Assembly (NCBI GenBank): GCA_018466975.1
Contig: CM031562.1
Coordinates: 806,001-870,000, forward strand
Source of the DNA: Sparassis latifolia
Lineage: Eukaryota > Basidiomycota > Agaricomycetes > Polyporales > Sparassidaceae
Length of the DNA: 64,000 bases
Reading direction: 5' to 3'
Under the pieces are notes generated by a model. The model made no database searches. It was not told the DNA's origin and saw nothing but the letters and a program-made list of their open reading frames with translations. This document shows, piece by piece, positions 55,437 through 64,000 of the stretch. The first letter of the stretch is position 1. The number at the start of each line of letters is the position of its first letter. The position numbers were made by a program, and so were the translations under genes.

Positions 55437-55935
55437 TACTAGATTCCGTAGAGACTTATATTTAAGCTAGCTGGTCTATGAGGGAGCGCAAGTTTCAAAG
55501 TCTAATGAAAACGAAAGCTTAAGCTGCTCTGATGTCGAGCAGCGGGAGGAACGACAGTCGTGGCGTTGGCGGGAGGCAAGAAAAGCGCCGCGCCACAACT
55601 GCCTAATCCGAACATAGACGAAATTCTGTGTTTGCGCTCGTTCCTCGTGCTCACTCAGAAAACAACCTTTCTCGGCTATTCAACCACTATTTATGGGATT
55701 GCGGAGTATGAATATTGCCGGCGGCAAGATGGAGATACGATCTGCAAGTCTAAACGCTATAGCTCTTCAGCCGCTCGCGCCTCTGCGTAGCTAATTTAAT
55801 GTGCTAAACATTTATCCAAAGGTAAAACGACAAGCAGAATCGAAGACATGATCAGTCAATGTCCTTCTACGCGTAAGCCTCATACTCGAAATAATGATAT
55901 GAAAACTGGAGGGACGCCCAACTCAACAAACTATC
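55437..55935. other. intergenic region, no gene seen
   Basis: This lies between the YR gag start and the ClC stop codon. No coding frame starting with ATG and no terminal repeat of the YR element could be identified. Confidence 0.4.
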
Positions 55936-58900
55936 CTACTGGTGGCTCTCCGACAACGCAGCGGTATACGGGAATTCCGCCGTGAACAACCCCACGATAT
56001 CCGTCTTGGTGATCAGACCGGTCAGCTGTCCTCCCTGCGATAACAGTACTTGTCGTAGGTTCTGGCAACACGGCCAATCAGCGAACGAAGTCCGATAACA
56101 ACGGCACGGCACTCAACGAGCTTTTGGAACATGCTCACGACCAGCTCCAGTGGCATCTCCTTGCGCAGCTGCAATACCGCTTCTTCCAGCATAGTTGATA
56201 GATTGACGAGTTCCGAATCACTCGCCCCCGGCAACACGAGAAAGGTACACCTGCGCGGAGCCCCGGAGGACTTGTCCTCAGCCAAAAGCGGTTCTACACA
56301 CCCTCAGACGCAATCACACACTGCAGGAAACCCCAGTACTCACCTACAGCTGCCCTCAGTCGGTCACGCGTGACGTAGCCAACCAATTGATCACCATACA
56401 CGACCGGGAACCCGTGGAACTTATGCGTTTCCAAAAACTCGCCCAGCTCCAGCAGTGTACACCCGTCACCGTCGTCGTGGATGACAACTAAATGATCTGC
56501 AGGCTTCATCAGATCCGCCGCGGTCTGCCCTTGATCGCGGAATTCCACCGAAGGCAGCCAGGGGTACTGCCGCATGGCGATCCAGATAGAGTAGATGCCC
56601 TCCTTCCCAAAGGCGTCGCCCACCCATTTGGAGACCATGACGGAGATCATAATCGGCAGGACGTGAGACAGTGCGCCAGTGAGCTACAATGCGGGACATC
56701 AAATTCGGAAACAGTATGCAAGTCGGTTGAAATGTACCAACCTCGAACACAATGACAACCAAAGAGACTGGAAAATGCTGAGCATCGTTCAAAAGTAACG
56801 GGATCGCGTACACTTACTGGTCATTCGGGTCACACCGCCAAGCATAGCCGAAGCGCCGATAACAGCGTAGAAGCCAGGTGAGATACAACGCATAGTTGGA
56901 TCCGGAGGACATGAAGAAAATATCCAAGCAGTCGGGTAGGCACGATGAAGACCTTGTCTGCAAAAAACAATCGCTGTCGAAACACTAGAGTACAAGATCT
57001 CGCAACCACGTACGTGATTAACCCAACAGCGCGGCCAAGACATGCGCCAATAGCAATTGTGGGAAGGAAGATACCCGCAGGTACCTAGATGACTCCAACT
57101 CAGTGGAGAAGCAAACGAGCATTATTTGTTATTACCATCATCCCGAACGTCCACGAGGTCAAGGCAACCTTAATCAAGGCGGTCAATATCAGAAGGAACA
57201 CATTGGCCGAGATTGCAGTAGGACTATTATTTCAGCGTCTCAATAATAGTATACTAGCCGAGCACATCTAACCACTTACTTGCAGAGGCCGTGATAATCC
57301 GTACTGGCATCGCAGTCTAGGAAGAGGTTCGCAACCAATTCTGACGATTGCACCCTGAGGAAGACCACCTGCAGCGAGCATCAAGCCCAGTTCTCCAACG
57401 AAGGCGCAGAAATCATACCAAATAGCTCACTGCAGCAGTGATCGCCGAAATTCCCACCACTTCGAGAAGTGGCCATTGACGTAAGATACTGTTGTGTCGA
57501 TAAACGGCGATGGCTGCATTGAGTTTGATGAGTAGAGAACCGAGCAGACCCTGTAAGCCTGATCATGAGTATTCAAGGCGCGATGAGTCGAAGACAGCAA
57601 GTCAACTTACGCCTATAACTGCGAGGAAAAGCCAAGGTATCTACGATAGTATTAGTCTTAAATTCTACGTAAGCGATAGGCACGAAAGACCAACCAACTC
57701 GAATGCTCTCCAAACTGTGGTCACTTGCGTAACTTCAAAGAGGACTAGCTTCCCAGTGCCAAAGGGATCAATGTATTGTAGAGACATGGCGGCGATGACA
57801 GAGACAACGAATCCGCGCCACATGACATCGCTCCCATTTGAGAAGGTGTCAAGTTCCTCGAGGCCGAACAAGACACCACCGAGGGGACTGCCGAAAGCGA
57901 CGGACACGCCAGCGACGGCTGCTGCTATGAGCATCTTGCGCTTCTGAGCTAGATATTTTTTACCAAATTCAGAGATACGTGAGAAAAGATTGATAGAATA
58001 ACACACCCTCATTATTGTGAAATTGCTTAAAAATCCTCGACAAGAGATAGGCCAAGCAGCAAGAAACATGAACAAGGGGACCCTGTTTGGACTCAGGATT
58101 GGACATAACACTCATACGCGATGCAAACACACCTCTTTACCCAATGACAAGCCAGAGGCAACTGCAAGAGCGAGACCCAGTGCTTTGATGAGCAGAGTCC
58201 AGGGACTGAAGAACGCGTCGAGGACATATCCGTTCAGAATCTGCCTAGCACGTCGGTGTGAGATACAGCGACATAACAGGTAAGACGTAGACAGACAGCC
58301 TTAATCTCGGGGACTGTGAAGCAAAACCAATGATGAGAGTGCGGAAGGACAAGATATTGTCAAGCACGTACTTCCAGTATGAAACGCACTGGTTCGAACG
58401 CCTGTCAGAAGGTCGCACGGCTGAAAATTTCCTCGCACTCACTAAGGAGCATAGCTCTTCACAAGGATAGCTGAACTTCCTGCGAATATGATCTTTGAAA
58501 TTAACTGTGAGAAGCGCATGGACGAAGATGTGACAGCACTCACTGCCAGAGCAGTATATACGGTTGATTGCAACAGCGATTGCACGAAGATCGTCTTGAC
58601 ATGCAGAAATTCACTCCAAGTCTCCCACTCAGCGCAGATCTCTCCTTCTGTTGTGCAAAGCGAACAGTTACAAGAGTCGTGAAACAAGAAACAATGGATA
58701 CCCACGATTCACGCCCACACAACATGTCACTTGATTGTAGAAGAAGCCGTGTGAACACCGTCCTTCCCTCAAGTCTCCTAGCCTATGAGTCCTCGTGAAG
58801 ACCCAATGATTTTGAACACGAGGCGAGTGATACTCACCACTGCACCAGAATATCCAACCAAGCTCCTGCAATGCCAATACCTATACCAGTCAAGATAATT

Positions 58901-59424
58901 ACCAGCCACATGCTGGTGGAATCGAGCACCAACGCTACCAGTCCGCGGAATCCACGTCGGGAACGGAGGACACGCTTGCGTTCGCGTTCCGCAGCCTCTT
59001 CGCGCAGCCAGTCGATAGTAGTACCCTCTTCGTATGCGGGTCGCTTATCCATGGACCTAGAAGACGGATATTGAAGAACGTCATCCAAGAGCTCGAACTC
59101 TTCTGCTTCTTCGAGGCTGTGTGTATGGCCATCCTCGCGTTTGAACCACCATCCTCGATGGCTGTCATTGGTAAGATACTGCAATTTTCGAGACAAAAAT
59201 AGCCCTCACCTCATGATTGGAAGTTATTCTCCGCGACGGTGTCTGAGAATGTGGGACACCTAGGGAGAACTTCTCTTCTATCCGTACTTCTGGCGGAGGG
59301 AACAGTGACTGGGCGGCGACACGCGATCGAGGAAGAACACAACCGACCCAACTGCGTCCGCGGAACCGAACCGGTGCCTGTATTCTCGGCGATGCCCGAG
59401 CACTATCCCTTCTTCGGGTGACAT
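55936..59424 (-). CDS. ClC-type chloride channel/antiporter with two CBS domains
   Basis: A multi-exon gene from ATG 59424 to a stop at 55936. The N-terminal cytosolic part contains WWFKREDGHTHSLEEAEEFE and GTTIDWLREEAAERERKR. The membrane part follows, with LVALVLDSTSMWLVIILTG, SSAILVKSYAPYAFHTG, then IPEIK, GYVLDAFFSPWTLLIKALGL, GKEGPLVHVSCC (gating Glu) and VAFGSPLGGVLFGLEELDTF. At the C-terminus are two CBS units: the HKFHGFPVVYGDQLVGYVTR and GGQLTGLITKTDIVGLF regions. GKEGP with the gating Glu is typical of Gef1/ClC-3-like intracellular Cl-/H+ exchangers. The start needs a 46-bp intron (about 59304-59349) joining the ATG exon to SLFPPPEVRIEE. No in-frame ATG precedes that segment otherwise. 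Confidence 0.82.
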
Positions 59425-59456
59425 TTACCACTCAAAGTTCAAGTATCAGCTAGAGC
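59425..59456. promoter_or_regulatory. very short divergent promoter between ClC and phosphatase genes
   Basis: Only 32 bp separate the two inferred start codons. Transcripts probably overlap, or one gene starts further downstream; the phosphatase has an alternative in-frame ATG at 59484. Confidence 0.35.
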
Positions 59457-60221
59457 ATGTCCGACAACCTGCGTCTGACCACCATGTTGGCGTTCGCCAC
59501 ACCAACGACGCAGTCTTCCCTCGTGTTCAAGTCGACCAGTAGTCTCAGCAGCAGGGAGCGTCTCGACGTCGGACGCTCGGCTTCCCGGATCCTGCCTCGT
59601 CTATACCTCTCTAATCTTCTCACAGCAGAAGACGAAGCAGAGCTCTCATCTCTGAGAATAACTCATGTCGTCTCTGTCCTCGAGATCGCCCCAAAATTCC
59701 CTCCATCCATGTCTCACCTGAAGATATTGCATATACCAATTGAGGATTCGGCGAAAACCGACATTCTGCAGTACCTGGAGCAGACCACGCACTACATCAA
59801 GTCGGCTCTGGAGGAAGATGAGAAGAACGCAGTGCTGGTATGTATCCCCATACTTTTTTTTACTTATGACCCCTGCATCGGCTGAATATTCCATACTTAC
59901 ACTGTGTTACAGGTTCACTGCTTTATGGGCATGTCGCGTTCTGCGACCGTTGTCTGCGCGTACTTGATTGCCACAACAGATATGTTACCCTCGGACGCTG
60001 TCCAGTTCGTTAGAGACAGGCGGAGTATAGTGTGCCTCAATATCGGGTTCCGAGATCAGCTGGAGACCTACGCTGCCAAGTTTTGTGGGAAGGGGCAGAA
60101 AGCTAGAGGGAGATATTTTAAGGTGAACGTGGGAGTGATAGAGCGAATTATGTTCTGGAAGGGAGGGGCTCGCATCGAAGCGAAGGAGCAGGAAGGGGCA
60201 CATCCACTGTCTCTAACCTGA
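59457..60221 (+). CDS. Dual-specificity protein phosphatase
   Basis: Two exons, 59457-59837 and 59913-60221, give 229 aa. The catalytic loop is rebuilt at the splice junction: VHCFMGMSRSATVV, with Cys and Arg of HCx5R. Earlier come the fold markers ILPRLYLSNLLTAEDEAEL and ITHVVSVLE, and DSAKTDILQYLEQT supplies the general-acid Asp region. A basic tail follows the domain. The short form without extra domains resembles atypical DUSPs of the VHR/DUSP12 kind; substrate unknown. Confidence 0.9.
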
Positions 60222-60868
60222 GACATTCGTACCTCTGTCGTGGGCGCTGGTGGTGGCTTCCTTTGAAGCATATACCTGCTACTGTACCGTGCATTTTCTA
60301 TCTGGTAATTATCTGGTCATCGTTCAGTCATTGTTATCTGTTGTAGTACTGATGGTTCGTCCGCCATCTTCGCTAGCATTATTCATACAGTTGTTCGCTG
60401 CGAACCCTTATCAGCTGTACGAGCCACGATCAAAGCACGTTCGTACCTGACTACCTATCATAGAATGATGGCAATTTACTGATAAAGGCCCCTCAGGACC
60501 AAGGTTCCGTGTATGACGAGGAATAGATTGCGTGCATTTGTAGTGCTGAAATACAGCTGAACTTCTGTATGATATTTTTGGCTTACAGCACCAGCTCGGA
60601 CTTGAAAGCTAGTAGTGGTTATATTGGCTACCGGCAGACTCTTGCCAACAAACCTGTAATTCCGGTCGTGTATCTGAAAAGCATACTCTCTGAAGACTTT
60701 CGCGGGATAAGTATGGGGGTACATATCATGTGCCTGAATACTCTGAAGAAAGCTGCTCGGGTGGCCATCCTACTTACTTGCCGTAAATAGATAGGTCGGC
60801 GAATCCCGAGGCCTTGATTGAACGAATCTCAAGATTCAAATTCTCTCAATGCAGCCGCCACGAACACC
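60222..60868. other. intergenic region, no gene seen
   Basis: No gene, repeat or clear regulatory motif was found between the phosphatase and MED4. Confidence 0.4.
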
Positions 60869-61706
60869 ATGCAGCCCTCTGAGTTCGGAGCAGACGAGCC
60901 AGTGCCTCCCTCTATGACAGAAATTCTGCTCGAACCGCTGAACACACTTCAAGCACTTTCGCAGCAACTCTTCCAGTCGCTCGGCCCCGTGCAGGCACGG
61001 CCCCCTCCACCACCACCCATTTCCGTGTTCGTAGCGGTTGACGACGCGCTCGCATCTGCTGTGCAGCTCTCGCGCACACATCAGGTGAAGCAGCGCAGGA
61101 TTGAGCAGCTGAAGCGCGAGGTGCTTGAGCTAGAGGGGCGCTGGCGCCAGATCGTACAGGAGCTCGAGGACGGCCGCCGCGAGTTGGGTGTGATAGTGCG
61201 CGACGGTGAGGAGCGCATCAAGAGTATCGAGGAGGCGAAAACAGGTACATGGCATAAACTCGTTTCTTGATGCTTAAGTTTTGACGTGCTGCCCCAGCGT
61301 CCATTCCCTACCCTGAGCTGCTGGCTTACGCACAGAGTCTTTCCGCGTTTACCTCTGCGCCACCGAACATGCCAGATCTCGCTCTGCCTGGGCAGCCACC
61401 TCCACCCCTTTTCTTCCCGCCATTCCCGAATGAAGAAAAGATGCGTCGTGGCCATATGAACGACGAGGAGCCGCTCGGGATTCTCGGGGAGACACACTCC
61501 GTGGGCAAGGGTAAGTTCTCGAGCGTGTGTAGCAGAGCCAAATTTGACGCTCTTGTTTCTAAACAGCACCAACGGTGTCGCCGAAGTCTGTAGAACGGCA
61601 ACCTCTCATGGCTGGCCCAGCGGCAAATCCGTACAGAGCCGATCTGCGCGCTTCCCAGCAGCAACAGTTCTTCGACTTGGATCTCGACCTTAATCCTGAT
61701 CTATAA
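60869..61706 (+). CDS. MED4: Mediator complex subunit 4
   Basis: MED4 belongs to the middle module of Mediator, which links transcription factors to RNA polymerase II. Exons 60869-61244, 61298-61510 and 61567-61706 total 729 nt, 242 aa. A proline run (ARPPPPPPIS) is followed by a long coiled coil (VKQRRIEQLKREVLELEGRW). Next is the family signature ASIPYPELLAYAQSLSAFTS, built across the first intron, then a proline-rich stretch ending ASQQQQFFDLDLDLNPDL. Start at the first in-frame ATG. Confidence 0.9.
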
Positions 61707-63737
61707 CACACTCTTGTTCTCGCTCGTGACCAGGACAACACATACCGCGGAAAGGATGTAATGATTCTGCTAAATGCAGATCTGACTGATGTTCGACTCA
61801 ACTTGGATGTTGAGTGTGCTTCTCTTGGATCCGCACATCTCGCAAATCCTGCTGTTCGCATCCTTGGATGAGTCGTCGACGCTCTGCGGGGCCCTTCTCA
61901 GAGGCCAACATCCAAGATAGCCGCTTTTAAAGCAGGCATGAAGAACATCCTTACAGAGACGACCTGGCAAGTAGGGGAATGTGCGGGTAGGGTGTGGTTC
62001 AAGGAAGAAGAATGTACACAGTCATAAGTAGCCTTTTTATTCTCTTCTCTTACGTGGTGTCTCGCTGAAGCCTTTCAGGCCGAGCACTGCTTCAATATTA
62101 ATATGAATGTGGGCATGGGTTGTGTCAGTACCCGCCGTTGATGGTAGCAGTAGTCATGAATGAGTTTGACACTGCTCCGTTAATCGTGGGCTGCTCTAGA
62201 TAGCGAGAGACTCATCTCCGACCGAGTCTGAAGTCGCGCAACACGCGACGCGTTTATCACCTGACTCACGTCAATGACAGGACAGTCACGAAGACGAAGC
62301 AAAGACGAAGCCACTTAGCTTGAACTTATTTCAGACCGCATGGGTGTGGAATTTGCCTTTCATCAAGTACAGTATGTATTATGGCGAATATGGGGAAATT
62401 GGTCTGGACACCACAGATTTGCCTGAGCAGCTCTTTGCTATCATGATGCTATAACTCCTGACAATATCTTTGTCTTCGAGGTGAACGGGAAGACACTACT
62501 TGAGGCGTTCAAGCACTATAGGAATGCAATTCTGCTCGGCCATCTACCTCGAGAGCCGCTGGCGGCGACATGGCTCTCTTTTGCTTGTCGGACGCATTAC
62601 ACTCGACTTCCCACTGGGCTAGTGGCGGTACTCTGAGGAACTTCGAATTGCCGGCTTCGTCTGTAAGTTAATGCTCTAGTTTTGATACCCCTTGTTGGCT
62701 GTGCGCGTACGTTTCTCAGTCTGTTTGTTCATCCTTTGCGGTATGCCGTGCTTTGTTGGTCAGTTCCTTGGTCTTTCGACCTGTGTCATTGTCATTCCTT
62801 TTTGGCTGGCTCCTTCTTCGTCTGGAGCTGGCAAGGGCTAAATTTAGTGGCTCCGAGCGACTCTCGGTCGAAGCCGACATCGAGACGCACAGAACATGCG
62901 ACGGGTCTTCGTCGTAACTGCATGTTGAAAGAGTGCCGTGGGCTCTGTCGGTTCTTTAGACCAGACTCGGACACCTGGGAAATAACGTGTAGGCTCCACC
63001 GTTGCAGGGAAATGCTAGTTGGGTTTGCATGATGGGATTGAGCGAGCTTGCAGTGAGCCTATTGTCGTTTGTCTCACTTCGCTGAACCGTCTCTGCTCAT
63101 TGCATGGATCGCTGGCGGTGAATCCGTATGTAGTCAGGAGTTCGCGTTCCTGGCCGGATCAAGCGTATGGAGAAAAGACATTGCACATTACAGGAGGCAG
63201 TTGGAACTACGGTTTGACAATGAACAGTGGGCATCGACATCGGAGCCAAGTTGGAGGCAAAACATGGCATCGATCGTGATCGATCATGAATTCTGAATAT
63301 TGAATTTTGAAGTTTCTCACATTTTGTTGCTACGTTGGCTCGGAACGTTGATATCGTCTGTGTAGACGAAGTACTGCCCTCTTGAGCTTGAAGCTGAAGT
63401 CCAAAGTAGATGTATGAAATTGCCAGCCGGAGTTGTATCCTCACGTGGTGATGCAGTCTGATACTGATTCGTGCTTGGGGCTGACAGCCACATGAAGATG
63501 TTACAGTGCTTTGCAAATATGAGCAACGTTAATTGTCCCGCCACATAGAGCACAAGTATTCCGGGCGGGATCAAAGTAATCTTCTCGTAGATCTCGCAAA
63601 AAATATGAAGGTCCCTAGATGAGTACAGAGCGACAGCAGAATATAATACAGTGTTGATGACACCAATAAAGAGAAGATACAGTATCTATCCAAACAACAA
63701 TGCACGAAAACATATATACTACAGAGCTCAATACAAC
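61707..63737. other. 2-kb region without a supported gene
   Basis: It contains ACGCGT at 62248-62253 and a coding-like remnant at 62374-62636 (listed separately). The remainder is AT-richer and shows no splice or codon pattern. Confidence 0.4.
62374..62636 (+). pseudogene. coding-like remnant of unknown protein
   Basis: Two frames abut. One reads MYYGEYGEIGLDTTDLPEQ and stops at 62452. The next, one base off, reads PDNIFVFEVNGKTLLEAFKH, YRNAILLGHLPREPL and stops at 62634. The text looks protein-like in both. This would fit a decayed gene or exon with a frameshift; the family is not recognised. Confidence 0.3.
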
Positions 63738-64000
63738 TTACGGGTGATAGATGGGATAAGGAATAATTGGGGGACTAGGGCCGTTGGGGTCGTTGCCCAG
63801 TTCAGCGAAACGCCTGTCCGTGTGTCATCAGTGAGCGCCGCAAAGGTTATGCGGAGCAAACAAATTCTTACTTGAACATATGCATGTCAACCTGGGAACA
63901 GAGACGGCTGAGCAAAGCATCTAGACAGGGATAAGGGAATGAATACGCACCGACGACTTGAAGACGACGAAAGCGTGCGCATTGTCGTGCGTGTCTATCT
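63738..64000 (-). CDS. C-terminal exons of an unrecognised gene (5' partial)
   Basis: Three pieces join with good splice sites: DTHDNAHAFVVFKSS, then VDMHMFK, then RFAELGNDPNGPSPP and IIPYPIYHP followed by a stop at 63738. The gene enters from the right edge. I do not recognise the family; no membrane or catalytic motif is visible in this tail. Confidence 0.5.

Overview
This window is a piece of an Agaricomycete-type basidiomycete genome. The coding regions are GC-rich and cut by many short GT-AG introns, mostly 46-65 bp. Genes sit close together on both strands. The proteins read as typical mushroom/polypore families: a DNMT5-type methyltransferase, F-box-like paralogs, a CID RNA-processing factor, a YR retrotransposon and a Copia element. 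No prokaryotic features are present. Exon models were derived by hand from splice sites. Where stated, summed exon lengths are divisible by three.

Layout. 1-5.0 kb: DNMT5-like cytosine methyltransferase with RING and SNF2 parts, running off the left edge (minus). 5.5-6.8: PAP2 lipid phosphatase. 6.8-9.6: Nrd1/Seb1-type CID protein (minus). 9.9-13.1: ZW10 (minus). 13.4-14.8: RFC3 clamp-loader subunit (minus). 15.2-15.9: ubiquitin-eS31 fusion. 16.5-22.5: an F-box-like LRR protein and two tandem paralogs, the last frameshifted. 22.8-24.2: unrecognised coiled-coil-like protein. 24.7-26.9: pRiA4b-ORF3-like/MYND fusion (minus). 27.3-31.8: tandem PP2C phosphatases. 32.4-34.6: two members of a tiny Gly/Tyr-rich family. 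35.6-39.9: MMS19 (minus). 40.3-42.0: NDUFAF7. 42.2-42.7: TMEM14 (minus). 42.8-43.9: EEF1AKMT4-like methyltransferase. 44.35-45.4: two more members of the tiny family (minus). 45.8-55.4: a decayed tyrosine-recombinase retrotransposon with a Copia element (50.4-55.2) nested in its gag. 55.9-59.4: ClC chloride channel/antiporter (minus). 59.5-60.2: dual-specificity phosphatase. 60.9-61.7: MED4. 63.7-64.0: partial unknown gene (minus).

How the genes relate. Several genes serve DNA replication, chromosome segregation or chromatin: DNMT5, RFC3, ZW10 and MMS19. DNMT5 carries an N-terminal PIP-box-like motif and RFC3 belongs to the PCNA loader. ACGCGT (MCB-like) sites lie 40-45 bp upstream of DNMT5 and as a cluster of three upstream of RFC3. 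The retrotransposons carry TGA stops and a lost catalytic Arg that fit C-to-T decay, the kind of scar expected where cytosine methylation exists.

The most unusual signal is the four-member family of ~80-90-residue proteins (32.4, 34.3, 44.7 and 45.4 kb). All four share phase-0 and phase-2 introns bounding a middle exon of exactly 59 nt, and a GN-[HR]-x-(x)-C core followed by DGS-Y-Y units. I know of no function for it.
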